A stretch of DNA of 64,000 nucleotides, taken from Galeopsis tetrahit. Lineage: Eukaryota; Streptophyta; Magnoliopsida; Lamiales; Lamiaceae. Where the stretch lies: positions 18,598,066 to 18,662,065 of the forward strand of contig OY776124.1 in NCBI GenBank assembly GCA_963675135.1, written 5' to 3'. The position numbers and the translations under genes are program-made. Positions 45,911-57,855 of the stretch are shown here, one piece after another. The number at the start of each line of letters is the position of its first letter. Position 1 is the first letter of the stretch. Under the pieces are notes generated by a model. That model saw only the letters and a program-made list of their open reading frames with translations, was not told the origin of the DNA and did no database searches.

Positions 45911-46082
45911 TTCCCATAAACGACGCCATTTGTTGGGTTCCCAGGCAGGACTTGGACCCTCAGCTTTGCTTTTGAGTTACCCTTAAAATGCCTCATACCA
46001 AAGGAGATACTAGTCCCCCTTTTTATACCCAATGATCCTTCAATGCTAATTCGATGTGGGACAAATTGTTTAACACTCAACA
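45911..46082 (-). mobile_element. TRIM-like short LTR with primer site
   Basis: On the minus strand a 152-bp unit runs from TGTTGAGTG (46082) to GAACCCAACA (45931), and contains TATAAAAAGG and GTCCCACATCG. It is followed by TGGCGTCGTTTATGGGA, which resembles the TGGCGCCGT-type primer sites of plant Gypsy/TRIM elements. No second LTR was found; the copy is cut by the gag relic. Confidence 0.55.
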
Positions 46083-46149
46083 CTTGTCAATTAGTAAGGT
46101 GCTCAATTTCTTACGGATCTCAGAAACCTTCATAGCCGCACCCCATCGG

Positions 46150-47222
46150 ATCAGGATTGCAGCTGAATTAATTGACGTTCCAATTCCCGCTTCGAGTTGA
46201 CAAAGGTCCTTTCTACATTATCTCCCCACTCCTTTAAAATCTCCGATGTGGCTTTTAATCTCAGAAGAATTGTTAGATCACGGAACCCATGCCAACACGA
46301 TTTCACCACCTTCGGCAAGTCCACCTACCTGAACAATTTGTTCTCGAAGCGGAAGCCCTTTCTCTTCCCCACACAAAGATTTGGCGTCATGTCTAGTAAT
46401 TTCGGGATATGATCAGACACTGGAGCAACCAAATTCAAAAGTCTAACATTGGGGAATTTCTTCTGCCAATCAGTGTTGCTCATACATAACCCTATCGAGA
46501 CTCTCCTCCACAAAGTTGTCAGTTCCCCGCCCGTGAGACCACGTGAATTGGTGACCTTGTAGGGGAAGATTAGTTAGCCCACAGTCGGTCGTAGCCTCTC
46601 TGAAGCCTCTGGATAAAGATTCAGGGTGCTCCACTCTCCCATTTTTATCACTGCTCCAAAGTAAGTCGTTGAAATCGCCAATGTAGATCCAATGTAATTG
46701 ATTGACCCTTGAGAGTCTGCGCAATAGATTCCACGAGAGGTGTCTCCTCGATCTTTCCGGGTATCCATAAAAACCTGTGAGCCTAGTTATACAATTATTA
46801 AAGGTAACCTCCACATCAATGTGATTAGAAGAGAACGACAAAAGAGAATAATCCACTTTATCATTCCAAAGTAAACAAAGACCGCCACTACGGCCATTAC
46901 AATCAACCATAAAACAACTACGAAACTTTAATTTTAAACGAACAAGCTCAAGACGAGCAGCAACAGAAATAGTCTCACTAAGAAAAACGATATCAGCCTT
47001 TCGAGCTTTGACAAGCTCGCATAACGTAGGAACCGTAGCGGGTTGTCTAAGAACCCTACAGTTCCATCTTAAAACGATCATTGGTGTCGGTCGGTCCCGA
47101 CATCGGAACCTGCCGCTAAAAAATGTTCTTCTTCATCATTTGTTGCTGGGTGGTTTAATTCTCTCTCCTTTGCCATGAAGATACGCTTCCTCTTTCTTTC
47201 CATTTCTTTAGGGTCATAATGG
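46150..47222 (-). pseudogene. LINE fragment: ORF1 tail and endonuclease
   Basis: ORF1 tail (ERELNHPATNDEEEHF, to TGA 47080-47078) overlaps the ORF2 ATG at 47081 in ATGA, as in LINE A. ORF2 begins MIVLRWNCRVLRQPATVPT and is an EEP endonuclease (FLSETISVAARLE, GDFNDLLWSS, RLDRV-like SLDRVMYEQ). The frame breaks near 46500 and the domain continues weakly to about 46320 (VAPVSDHIPKLL, the SDHSP-type motif). No RT follows. The upstream end abuts the Copia fragment at 47223. Confidence 0.82.
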
Positions 47223-49361
47223 TCAATTTCGGATACACAAGCCAAACTTCTCTTTTGGCAATGCCTTAGTGAATGCATCAGCAGGGTTCTCCTCTGTAGC
47301 AATCTTCTCTACCTGGACTGACCCCTTCTCTACAATATCTCTTACAAAGTACAGCTTCACATCTATGTGCTTAGTTCTCTCATGATACCCCTGATGCTTT
47401 GCAAGATGTATTGCACTTTGGTTATCACAGAAGACAGTCACACTTCTTTGTGATATACCAAACTCCTTCAAGATCCCCCTAAGCCACATGCTCTCCTTTA
47501 CTGCTTCAGTCAAGGCTACATATTCTGATTCTGTAGTAGATAATGCAACTACGGACTGATGTATTGACCTCCATGATATAATTGTACCAAATAAGGTGAA
47601 TACATACCCTGTCAAGGACTTTCTTGTGTCTACATTGGCTGCATAGTCGGCATCAACATATCCCACAAGTGCTTCTCCCTCATCTGATATCTTCTGAAAT
47701 TTCAGACATTTCTCAGCTGATCCTAGAACATATCTCATGACCCACTTAACTGTCTCCCAATGACTTAAACCTGGATCACTCATGTATCTGCTGATTACAC
47801 TCATTGCATGAGTTAAATTTGGTCTACAACACACCATAGCATACATTAAACTCCCTACTGCACTGGCATAAGGAACCTTACTCATCTGAGCTCTTTCTTG
47901 GTTGTTCTTGGGACACATCTGATTGGATAGTTTCTGATGCTGACCAATTGGTGTAGAAACTGACTTAGCTTGATTCATCCTGAATCTCTCTAACACCTTC
48001 CTCACATAGGTAGGCTGACTAAGCTGAATTGCTCCCTCAACTCTACTGATCTCCATCCCAAGAATCACTTTAGCTTCACCAAGATCTTTCATCTCAAACT
48101 CCCTTTTGAGAATCTCCTTAACTTGATTGATACTGTTAATAGACTCCCCAGCTATTAACATATCATCTACATACAGCAGAAGATATGTAACTGAACTCCC
48201 AACCCTCCTGAAGTAAACACAACTGTCATACAAGCTTCTTGCAAAACCAACTGAGCAAATGTACTCATCAAACCTTAAGTACCATTGTCTAGGGCTTTGT
48301 TTGAGGCCATAGAGTGATTTTATGAGTAAGCACACTTTGTCTTCTCCATCTTCTATGTCCAACCCTTCTGGTATTTTCATGTAGATTTTCTCATCTAAAG
48401 TCCCATGAAGAAATGTTGTGGTCACATCCATCTGATGCAGCTCCAATTCATATTGAGCAACCATAGCCAACAAGATTCTGATGCAACAATGCTTTACAAC
48501 AGGTGAGAAGATTTCATTAAAGTCAATACCTTCTTTCTGTGTAAATCCTTTAGCTACAAGTCTTACCTTGTACCTAATCTTGCCACCTCTCTGAGCCTCC
48601 ACCTTTTTCTTGTAGATCCACTTACACCCAACAAGTTTCTTGTTCTTAGGCCTCTCAACAATCTCCCAGGTCTGGTTCTTGTTCAGAGATAACAGTTCTT
48701 CCTCCATAGCAACTAACCACTTCTCTTTGTCATGGCAGTTGATGGCTTCTGTGTAAGTTTTAGGCTCCAAAGACTCCACCTCAAGAGCTGCACATAATGC
48801 AAAAGATACTATGTCAGCTTGACCATACCTCTGAGGTGGGTGGACTTCTCTTCTTGATCTGTCCCTAGTCAGCTGATAGTCATGAAGCTCAGTATCACTA
48901 TGAGTAGTCTCCTCCTCATCTGGATCAATCTGCTCTTCAGTTAGTGTTCTGATGTCACCATGCTCCACCTCCACCTGTGTCTCATCTGGTTTGTTGTGTG
49001 CTGTACTGGAGCTTGCCTCCTCTTTCAATGGCATTCTATTCTCATCAAAAGTTACATCTCTGCTGATAATACACCTCTGCATTCCAGCTTCTAGGCACCA
49101 CAATATGTATCCTTTCACACCTGAAGGATATCCTATGAACACACATTTCAAGGCTCGAGGCTCAAGCTTATCTTGCTTGACATGGGCATATGCTGAACAA
49201 CCATACACCTTCAAATTACTGTACTCAGCTGCATGGCCAGACCATAACTCTTCTGGGGTTTTAAATTGCACAGCTGAGGAAGGGCTTCTGTTTATCAAGT
49301 AGGCTGCTGTTGACACTGCTTCCCCCCAAAATACTTTAGGCAATCTAGAGCTGCTCAACAT
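47223..49361 (-). pseudogene. Tork/Tnt1-like Copia pol: RT and RNase H
   Basis: An open frame of about 710 codons carrying the integrase C-terminal region (LPKVFWGEAVSTAAYLINR), RT (QMDVTTTFLHG, LYGLKQSPRQW, LLYVDDMLIAG) and RNase H (GYVDADYAANVD, TTESEYVAL, FCDNQSAIHL, KHIDVKLYFVRD). Catalytic residues look intact. The end (ADAFTKALPKEKF) is truncated at the junction with the LINE fragment, so no PPT or LTR follows. It is a direct continuation of 50462-49355 after a 1-base frame change near 49360. Confidence 0.9.
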
Positions 49362-50462
49362 ACATCTAACTCTCTCAAGTAAAGTTTGTTCTGGTTCATT
49401 CTCTCAGCTACTCCATTCTGCTGAGGTGTACCTGGTACTGTTCTGTGCCTCACTATACCCTTCTTCTTGCAGAAAACATTGAACTCTTCTGATATGAACT
49501 CCAGCCCATTATCAGTTCTCAAATGCTTTAGATTCTTTCCAGAAATGTTCTCCACCTCAGTGAGCCATTCCTTAAATTTTTCAAATGCTTCTGACTTGGA
49601 TTTCAGGATAGTGATCCATACCTTTCTTGAGTAGTCATCTATGATAGACATGAAGTATCTCCCACCACTTCTGGTCTGATTCCTAGCTGGCCCCCATAAA
49701 TCTGAATGGACATAGTCCAAAATTCCTTTGGTAGAGTGTGAACTCTTCCCAAACTTCAATCTCTTGGATTTCCCAAGAATGCAGTGCTCACACAAATCAA
49801 GCTTTGTGATCTTGTCACCACATAGCAATCCTTGCTTACTTAGCTCAAGTAGGCCCTTCTCTCCTACATGACCTAATCTTCTGTGCCACAACATTGAGTT
49901 GTCTTGCACCCTTGCCACATCTGATCTGCCAATAATTGTTCCCCCCTTAAGAAAGTAGAGATCATTTCTTCTCTCACCTTTAAGAACAGTAAGCTTCCCC
50001 TTTGAAACTCTGAGCTCTCCATCTTCAGACTGGAATTTATAGCCCAATGAATCCAGCATACCAAGAGATATCAAATTTCTCTTGAGTTCAGGAACATACC
50101 TGACCCTCTTGAGAATCCTCACTACTCCATCATACATCTTCAAGTGTACTGTACCTTCACCTCTGACTTTGCAAGTGTGATCATTCCCTAACAACACAGA
50201 ACCTCCATTCTGATGCTTAAAATCATGAAACCACTCTCTTCTTGGAGTCATGTGGAAAGAACACCCTGAATCTAAAATCCAATCTTGCTGCTCTTTAGTG
50301 GAAGTGATGGATAGGGACTGAGCTGACTCATAGCCTTTCTGCTCCTTATCATCTTGGGTTTGATTTGCTTGATTCTTATCAACAGGGTTCTTAGGACTAG
50401 ATTTTCTCATAAGCTGTTTGTACTTGTAACAAGTACTCTTAAAGCTGATTTTGAGATTATGA
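49355..50462 (-). pseudogene. Tork/Tnt1-like Copia pol: protease and integrase
   Basis: Upstream half of the same Copia. It has a degenerate zinc-knuckle region (CYKYKQLMRKSSP, where CX2CX4HX4C is expected), protease DWILDSGCSFHMT, and integrase zinc motif HRRLGHVGEKG with CEHCILGKSK. The catalytic core is DYVHSDLWGPA, RTDNGLEFI and PQQNGVAERMN. The frame then shifts near 49360. Gag and the 5' LTR are missing; the sequence upstream of about 50462 is unrelated AT-rich DNA. Confidence 0.9.
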
Positions 50463-50848
50463 GATAACACTCACAGAACTTAATTGAACTAATTTACTCA
50501 CGTAATATGAAAAGACAATACTCAAGAGTCACCCACCATAGATGCATGTACTTGCTTTTGATTGCTTTAATTTTTTCATCTATAAATACTAAGTATTTTA
50601 AATCAACTTAAATCTATTGTAAAATTATATATATTATTATAATTTATTCCTAAATGGAGGTGTATTTCTTTATGTTGGGACTTGAAAAAATATGAATTAT
50701 GACAATATGGAGTTTATTCCAAATTATAATTGGTTCAAATGAATTTTTATTCCTAAAGAGAGTTTATTCCTTAATAGAGTATTATTTTTGAGAGGTTTTA
50801 CTGTAGAATTATTTATGGATATTAATATGTATTTTCTTTATTTGTTAT

Positions 50849-50888
<40 letters not shown>

Positions 50889-51736
50889 GTGCGTGTCACG
50901 TGAATGTTTATGTTTGCTAATTAAGAATATAAACTTTGAGTGAAGATATGTTTCCTAATTTTAAACTTTGAATAATTGAAATTAAATTATATTATAATAT
51001 ATTAAAACAAACTAAATATCTTTACGCTTATGTCCAAGTTAAAATTCCACTATTTAAGGGTATCATATCTTTCCTTGGAGATAAACGATAAACATTTTTA
51101 TTGAATCGATATTTTCATATGTATCTAAGTCCTTATCCCCAAAATCTCTCAACTGAAATTCAATTATATTTTCTTTATACACGACTTCTATAAATTAAAT
51201 TACCTAAATATTTTCTCATAGTAAAATAAACTTCTTTATACACGACTTCTATAAATCAAATTACATAAATATTTTCTCCTAGTAAAATAAACACACACAT
51301 AACAATATTTCCACACAAAAATTACAGATTTATTTATTGTATGGAAGTCGGCTCCAAAAAGATTAAAGATATTGCATCAATTACATTCACGGCATCCACG
51401 ACATATAATCGAGGTGGGGATTTCTATCTTGAATTGTTTGTCATTATTAAATGCGATATGTAATTATTTTGATATTCATGTGAAATTACGATTTCTAACA
51501 TATATTTGTCACTATTAAACGTAATTGTGATTATATTGATGTTCATGTGAAAGATATACGAGGATAGGTCATTTGATGTTCATTATTTTATTATTTATTT
51601 CCGCTGCAAATATTTTTATAAAGTAGTAATAAACCTGATTTACATCAGTATTTCAAAGTCTTTTTAAAATATATTATTTAATTGGTGTTTTCATCTAGGC
51701 CCCTAAAATTGGGATGTGACACTAATACTTAAATAC
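50463..51736. other. AT-rich spacer with simple repeats
   Basis: No gene recognised. It holds a (TA)n run at 50854-50885. The segment ACACGACTTCTATAAAT (near 51179) is duplicated about 60 bp downstream with its surroundings (51179-51292). GAGAGGTTTTACTGTA near 50789 recurs near 59209, marking a shared unknown repeat. Confidence 0.45.
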
Positions 51737-51993
51737 TTAATAGAATCGAGGAGGAAATCCCAATGCCTCCGGATGAACTCTTTCAATGTGTGACTTGAAA
51801 GCTCTGTATCCTCCACTGCGCCTAAATTTATATATTTCTTGGCAATAGTTACAACAAACTTCACGTGTATTGTCTATTGGATTTATATCACTCACACGAA
51901 AGTGATTTTGGTTGAATTCGAGGCGGCGGTTGATCGACTTCTTCTTCATCACGTTGACGTACAATTGTAACTCCGGATGAACCTTCGGTTGCC
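51737..51993 (-). pseudogene. BED zinc-finger fragment of hAT transposase
   Basis: Starts MATEGSSGVTIVRQRDEE at ATG 51993, then shifts frame near 51890 into FRVSDINPIDNTREVCCNYCQEIYKF and RAFKSHIERVHP. C-x2-C then H-x4-H is a BED-type finger, which binds DNA ends in hAT transposases. The transposase core is absent. The 5' leader is nearly the inverted image of the leader at 52500-52670. Confidence 0.75.
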
Positions 51994-52673
51994 ATTTGAA
52001 AAAAATGAGAGAGACTTGAGAGAATTGAGAGAATAAGAGAGAAATAGAGAATTGAGATAAGAGAGTTGAGGTGTGAAAAATGAGAAGAGAAAATGGGGTA
52101 TTTATAGTTGAAAAAAGAGCAATTTCCGAATTTAAAAAAAAAAAAAAAAATTACGGCCAAACCGGTGGTTAAAATTTCAAAAATCTGACAGTTGGCGATT
52201 CAATGGTCCAGATCTGTTGACCGTTTGAATCTCAACGGTCCAGCTTAAAAGCGGATTTAAAATTTAAAAAAAAAATCCCAACGGTCATAACCAGCGGTTA
52301 ACCGCAGGTTCGGCACGGTTTCCCCCAATTTGAATTTTCTAGCCGTTGGAGATCAACGGTCCAGATCATTTGACCGTTGAATCTCAACGGCTACGATTGA
52401 TCTGGCAGCCGGTTAACCGTCGGTCCGGTTGTAATCGGCGGATTGGTCGGAAAATTTGTTTTGTTTTTTATTTTATTTTTTTAAATCCAAAAATTGCCCC
52501 ATTTTTCACCTATAAATACCCCATTTTCTCTTCTCATTTTTCACACCTCAACTCTCAATTTCAACTCTCTTATCTCAATTCTCTATTTCTCTCTTATTCT
52601 CTCAATTCTCTAAGTCTTCTCAATTAATCAATTCTTTTCTCTAATTCTCTCAAATCTCAATTTACTAATATAT
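51994..52673. repeat. Inverted-repeat leaders of two hAT fragments
   Basis: Arms at about 52010-52110 and 52500-52620 are inverted copies, both containing CTATAAATACCCCATTTTCT, a probable TATA box, then a CT-rich leader. The central 52140-52490 contains direct copies of GGTCCAGATC, TTGACCGTT and AATCTCAACGG, plus CGGTTAACCG motifs, resembling hAT subterminal repeats. It would act as a bidirectional promoter. Confidence 0.7.
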
Positions 52674-53174
52674 ATGTCTTCTTCAAGATCATCAAGAGGA
52701 AAGGCTATCGTATCTTCTTCACAACAACCTCGACGAACACGTGTTCCATTGTTCAATGACGTCGATGAAGAAGATCAAAATATGCGTAGAATTCTTGGTG
52801 ACGATATCATCGACCACTTGAACGAAATTGCCATGGATGATGATGAAGAGATTGAAGGTGGTCCAACTCAAGAAAGTGCAACCGAAATTCCACAACCACC
52901 ACCTTCGGCGCCTTCAACCGAAATTCCACAACCACCACCTACTTCTTCACAAGCTCGAAGTTTTAAATCCGAAATTTTTGCATGTCACTTTCAAAAAGTT
53001 CCAACCGATGAAGTCGATAGATTTATAATTCATTGTAATTATTGTCCAAAGGAGTATAAATTTAAAAAAGGAGGAGGATGTGGTACTTTCAAGCTCCACA
53101 TGGAAAACCACCATCCGGATAGAATGAGAATTGCAACGAGCCAAACGCAACTACGAGGGCGGAGTTCAAGGTGA
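52674..53174 (+). pseudogene. BED zinc-finger N-terminus of hAT transposase
   Basis: ATG 52674 (MSSSRSSRGKAIVSSSQQ) opens 166 codons: a basic Ser/Arg start, an acidic region, a duplicated TEIPQPPP repeat, then CNYCPKEYKFKKGGGCGTF with HMENHHP, a BED-type finger. After R-G-R-S-S-R it stops and no transposase core follows. It is a 5' fragment, unlikely to be a host gene. The reading frame itself is undamaged, so a short DNA-binding protein could be made. Confidence 0.7.
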
Positions 53175-53452
53175 GGTAAGTAATCCAACTTCTCTTTTTT
53201 AATATGCATTATATTCTATTCTATTCAGTTTCTTAGTGAAATTAAAGAGGATGAATATAATAAACCCCATCCAACCTATAAAATAGATAAAGAGCAGAAA
53301 TTTAAACGATATCAACTATCAACACAATTTGATTGCATACAATTATGCAGTTTTATACGCACCATGAATAGCATTAGCATAAAATGAAATACAAAATCCA
53401 ACAAACTAAAGCCAAACAATACACAAATAGCCAAAAATTGAGACAAATTTGA
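53175..53452. other. Spacer / RLP 3' flank
   Basis: Downstream of the RLP stop codon on the minus strand and downstream of the BED fragment on the plus strand. No further feature seen. Confidence 0.4.
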
Positions 53453-54774
53453 TCATCCCCTACGTAGAACGCTGCGAGCAGCTCTCTTCTTGCGCCTTTC
53501 TACAATAATTGCTGCTTCGTTATACACAAATCTTACCAACCATTTTGGCTTTTGTGTCGAGATCATCACATTTCCCAAAATAAATCCCAACACTGCACCG
53601 CTCGCGTACCCGATCACCACTGTCTTCCAAGTGAATCTCATCATGAAACCTTCTTCTTCTTCTTCATCAAATACTTGTGGTGATGGAGGCTCTCCCCCAC
53701 AGCTTGTTGTCAGTGGATCTCCACAAAGTCCAGAGTTGCCAACATAAGACTCATTTGAAAATGTTGAAAACTGATTACCTTTTGGAATTGGTCCAGCTAA
53801 ATGATTATGTGAGACCAGTAAATGCCTGGGGAATGCCTCCTATAAGCTGGTTGCTCGAAAGGTCTAACTGCTCTAGTGCTCTTGGAATGCTGCCTCTGAA
53901 GCTGTTGTGGGACAAATTAAGCAGCCGGAGTAAGATTAGATCTTTGAATGATTCTGGAATTAATGCTTCCCTCAAAGTTATTGCTGGATAAGTCGATGGT
54001 GGTGAAAATACGCAGAACTCTGGTGAATTCCACATTGAATCCTTTCACTACTAATGTCATGGAATATTGCTATACATATACAAATCTGTTGAAAAATCAT
54101 CCACCTTTTTCATAGCTTCTGGTAAAATGCCAGAGAAATAGTTGTAGGATAAATCAATTATTTGCAAGCTACTGAATGAATTGTTGGAGACTGGTGGTCC
54201 GTGGAAGTTGTTAGATTTCAAGATTACAACTTTCAGGTCAGTAAGGTTTTGTAGCCACCAGGGAAAAGTGTCTCGTGAATCATGTTGTTTCCAATGTCGA
54301 GAACTTTCAGACCTGTGCAATTGGCCAAAGAACGAGGCAACCAACAGGCCTTCCAAGTGATTACCATTCAACCCAAGAATATGTACCTCCAAAAGAGTGT
54401 GGAATTTTTCATTCCTCCTCAAGGTTGTAGTTGAATGTTCCAATGCATTCAGGAATTGTCCCTCTCAATCTATTGCTTGACAAATCTATCATGTTACAAA
54501 TGGATGTTGGAAATGTATCCTGGAGTGAGTTAGAATGAAGATCCAAAATTTCTAAATTCCCAAGCTGGTGCAAGGGTGCATGAGTAAGATAGTTGATGGA
54601 CATATTTAAGTATGACAATGGAAGCTAGGGAACTGAACCATGCGAGGCTTGATAAGTTTGTTGAGAAGAATGGGAAATTTTTGATCTCACAAGAGGACAA
54701 CTTCAACTCTCCTAGATTGGGGAGAGTACAGTTTACTACAACTTGTTGGCCTTGCTCTGTTACCGTATTGTGGG

Positions 54775-54812
<38 letters not shown>

Positions 54813-56138
54813 TTTCACTAAGGTTGGAAAAAGAGCCAAGCTCGATATTGAGTTGATTATTACTCAAATCAAGAGTCCATAAGCTGTTGCTGTTCAACTT
54901 GCCAATTTCTCCAGTGAGCTTATTATTAGAGCTGATCGAGGTCCAACTCCTCTAATGAAGGTAGCATACCTTGGATAAATCCATGGTTGATAAGTTTTGA
55001 AGTCCGTCGTCGCCTGCTGTGGAAGGAAAATGTCCATCCATTCAAGGCTTGACATGTTGGTGAAAGACGATGGAATTTGGCCTGTCAATGCATTTGATGA
55101 AATATCCAACCCTTTTAGTTGTGACATGTTGGTGATAGAAGATGGCATTACCACCAAGGCTTAGACGAGCTAGGGAGCTTTTGAAGATTTGAGAAAGCAT
55201 CCGGAAGTTGGCCTTGCAGACGATTCTTCTTCGACAGATCTAATTGAGTGACTTGGCCGCTCAACTCATTACTTGAAAAGTCCATCTCTATAATCTCCGT
55301 GAGGTTTCCTATTGGGCCTGTGAATTTGCAATCAGGGAGATTCATCTACTTTAAGTTGGTCATGAAACCTCAGGCAGTCTCCCCAGGCTGACAATTCCTC
55401 AATCCAACGGACATTGCTCCGGTTAGAGCTTGGCAAGGAACCTGCTGTAAGCCCATTGTTACCACCCAAGTAGAGTCTTCGGTTTCTCAAAAATGCTTAC
55501 TGGAAGATTCCCCTGCAGTTCAGTAACACTAGTAAGGTCCAGATGTGTTACGAAAGAAGACATATTGGCGGGCAATTCAGAGGAGATATTCACCCCTGAA
55601 AGTAAAAAACTTGGTCATGTTTCCTATCATCAAAATAAATCGTGGGGTCGTAATGACTCAAGCGAAACCAAATTGGAGAGGTGATAAAACTCTACAGGGA
55701 TATTTCCCATAAAGGCAGAGTAGGGCTTTTGAGATCCCCGAATTTGAATGAAATATATCGGAGAAGAAACCGTTGTAGGCAAGATTGAGGTTTCCAAGTT
55801 GAGAAAGACGGAAAAGGCTGTTATTAGAGTGTAGGTTTCCAGTAAAACCACTACAGTTGAGGTCTAACCCAATTACATGACCCGTGGACTCGTCACAGGC
55901 AGCAATCCCGACTCTCGTCCCAGTACAGAGTAGATTTTTCCACACCTTGGATGAATTTCGAATTCTTGTTGAGGGGGAACCAGTTGCCTGAGCTGAATCA
56001 ACAATTGACTCTCCACTCTATGGCATAGATGATTTTTGCTAGTATTATTATTATTATTGAGCAAATAAGGAAACCCAGTTTGGATTTGGAATTGCACCAA
56101 ACAGATAATTATGTGTAGTCACAAAGACAACATCTTCA
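53453..56138 (-). pseudogene. LRR receptor-like protein (RLP) pseudogene
   Basis: Nearly full length on the minus strand. The start (ATG 56138-56136) is followed by TGA at codon 7, where the second copy at 62312 has Trp. Then come signal-peptide-like LVQFQIQTGFPYLL, the N-cap (WKNLLCTGTRVGIAACDESTGHVIGLDL), many LRRs in at least five frame-shifted pieces (for example LSQLGNLNLAYNGFFSD, LKGLDISSNALTGQIPSS, LEILDLHSNSLQDTFP, LQIIDLSYNYFSGILP, LDLSSNQLIGGIPQ), then an intact C-terminus: NSGLCGDPL, an acidic stretch and TM helix VVIGYASGAVLGFILGNVMI, with a short basic tail to the stop at 53453. There is no kinase, as in Cf/RLP proteins. The intact membrane end contrasts with the damaged repeat region. 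Confidence 0.92.
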
Positions 56139-56425
56139 TTTTTTTTTTCAATTTAGATGATATGAATTTTTTGAAGGAGGTAAGATTTTATCTGTTATGT
56201 ATACCATTACCAACTATTGTATTCAAGTCTTTGCATGACCCCACCAATCCACCATAATCATTAATCCATTACCTAACTATTTTTTTCCACACACGTTATA
56301 TTGACTCGACGAAATTGTATATGAATCTAATTATTTCTTATTGTTTTGCGTTGAATTATAAGCTAGCATCTAGTAGTGGTACTCAATCGTTTTGGTAAAA
56401 TTCCTCTGTAAGTTTGAATATATGT
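56005..56425 (-). repeat. Inverted duplication, left arm (RLP 5' end)
   Basis: RLP start and upstream region, repeated in inverted orientation at 61985-62455. Shared text includes CATCTAGTAGTG-type blocks, GCGTTGAATTATAAGCTAGC and ACACACGTTATATTGACT. Confidence 0.85.
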
Positions 56426-56438
56426 ATATCAATTTATT

Positions 56439-56739
56439 ACTCCCCTGGTTGTATGATTATTTGCACACTTTTCTCATTAGAACGTCCTAAAATTATTTAC
56501 ACACTCTTAATATGAAAATATCCAACAAAATCAATAACCTCCCAACATTATTTTATTTTCAAAACTGTCACTCTTTTTTTTACATACATTTTACTTTACA
56601 CCTCACTAAATTTACTTTACACCTCATCAAATTACTCAAAATACCCATATTTTATCTTACATCACCAACCACTAAATTCACTTTTTTTAAAAAGTGTGCC
56701 GATCAAATTGTGCAAAAAAATCCCGAAACTGATGGAGTA
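56439..56739. mobile_element. Stowaway-like MITE
   Basis: TA borders with ends CTCCCCTGGTTGTATG and (complement) CTCCATCAGTTTCGGG, followed by related inner text (ATTTGCACACTTTT against TTTGCACAATTTGATC). A diverged Stowaway family; no coding capacity. Confidence 0.65.
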
Positions 56740-56764
56740 ATACTTTAGTACTTTAATTTTTTCA

Positions 56765-57010
56765 AGTCTCAATATATACTTTAATTTATAGTAGTATCTA
56801 GTTTTACTAGTTGTTAACTCAAATGATTTTTGCTAGTACGTATTTTATTGACTTGACGAAATTATTATATACTCTCCCCATTCACAATAAGTAGTCTCAA
56901 TATATACTTTAATTTATAGTAGTATCTAGTTTTACTAGTTGTTAACTCAAATGATTTTTGCTAGTATTTTATTGACTTGACGAAATTATTATATACTCTC
57001 CCCATTCACA
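56765..57010. repeat. Tandem duplication, about 125 bp unit
   Basis: AGTCTCAATATATACTTTAA and following sequence at 56765 recurs at 56893. The second copy lacks 4 bases (ACGT) of the first and runs to about 57010. Confidence 0.88.
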
Positions 57011-57256
57011 AAAAAAATAGTAAATAAAGTAAGAATATTGTAGGGTATTGTCAGGTTCATTGTTTCTTTTTTTTTTGGTAACTCAGGTTCATTGTTAATA
57101 AAGTGATTGTTTGTGAATAAAATTGATAACAATTTGAATAATTAAGTAATGGTTTAAGGATGATGATAAAATGATGATTGAAATAAAGTGTATTGGACTA
57201 CATTTTGTGGACGGAGAATATAAGACAAATGAGACTCCATTTCGGGGACTGAGAGA
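56995..57256. mobile_element. Probable Stowaway-like MITE(s)
   Basis: CTCTCCCCATTCACAAA at about 56996 is mirrored by TTTGTGGACGGAGA near 57205. A second possible end, CGGGGACTGAGAGAGGGAGTA, follows near 57243. The borders may reflect two overlapping elements. Confidence 0.5.
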
Positions 57257-57855
57257 GGGAGTACATAAATTATTATTAAATGATTTAAGAATTTTATATA
57301 AATGTTACCAATTTATAATAAAAATATATATTTTTAAATGGTATTATTAGAACTTATTTATTAATTTCGGATCCAAATTTTATTTGTTGTGAAGTTTATT
57401 TTCTAAAGATTTTTACAAATTCAAATATTTGGCATTTAATTTAAATTTAAAATAATATTCCATTTTTATTCTTTTAAAAAAATTTATTTTTCACTTTTTA
57501 ATAAAAAAAATTTATCAATTTTAATGAATATTTGTACTCCCCTGTCTTTTATTAATTTCCCCTTTGACTTTGGCACAAAGTTTAATGTTGTTTATGAATA
57601 TTATAATAGCAAAAATACTCTCTCCAATTGCTAATAAATGTCTTTTTTAAAATTTTACAACAAATTAGGGTTGTGATTTTATGCCAATAATATCTCTCGT
57701 TAATGATAACAATGGGGCAGTGATTCGTGTGAACATTGTTTGAAATCAAATGTAATTTTTCATAATTTTATAGAATTTCATTGCATTATTCACACTAAAT
57801 TGACACATTGCACTTGATTTGGAGAAATTATTTGATTTGCATTTTTTAGAAAAAA
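57257..57855. other. AT-rich spacer
   Basis: No gene recognised. CTCCCCTGTCTTTTATTAA at about 57537 looks like an isolated Stowaway end; no partner found. Confidence 0.4.

Noticed and set aside
52674..53174. Functional BED-finger host gene
   Set aside because: It is open but lacks the rest of the protein and its leader mirrors another hAT fragment; more likely a transposon 5' end.
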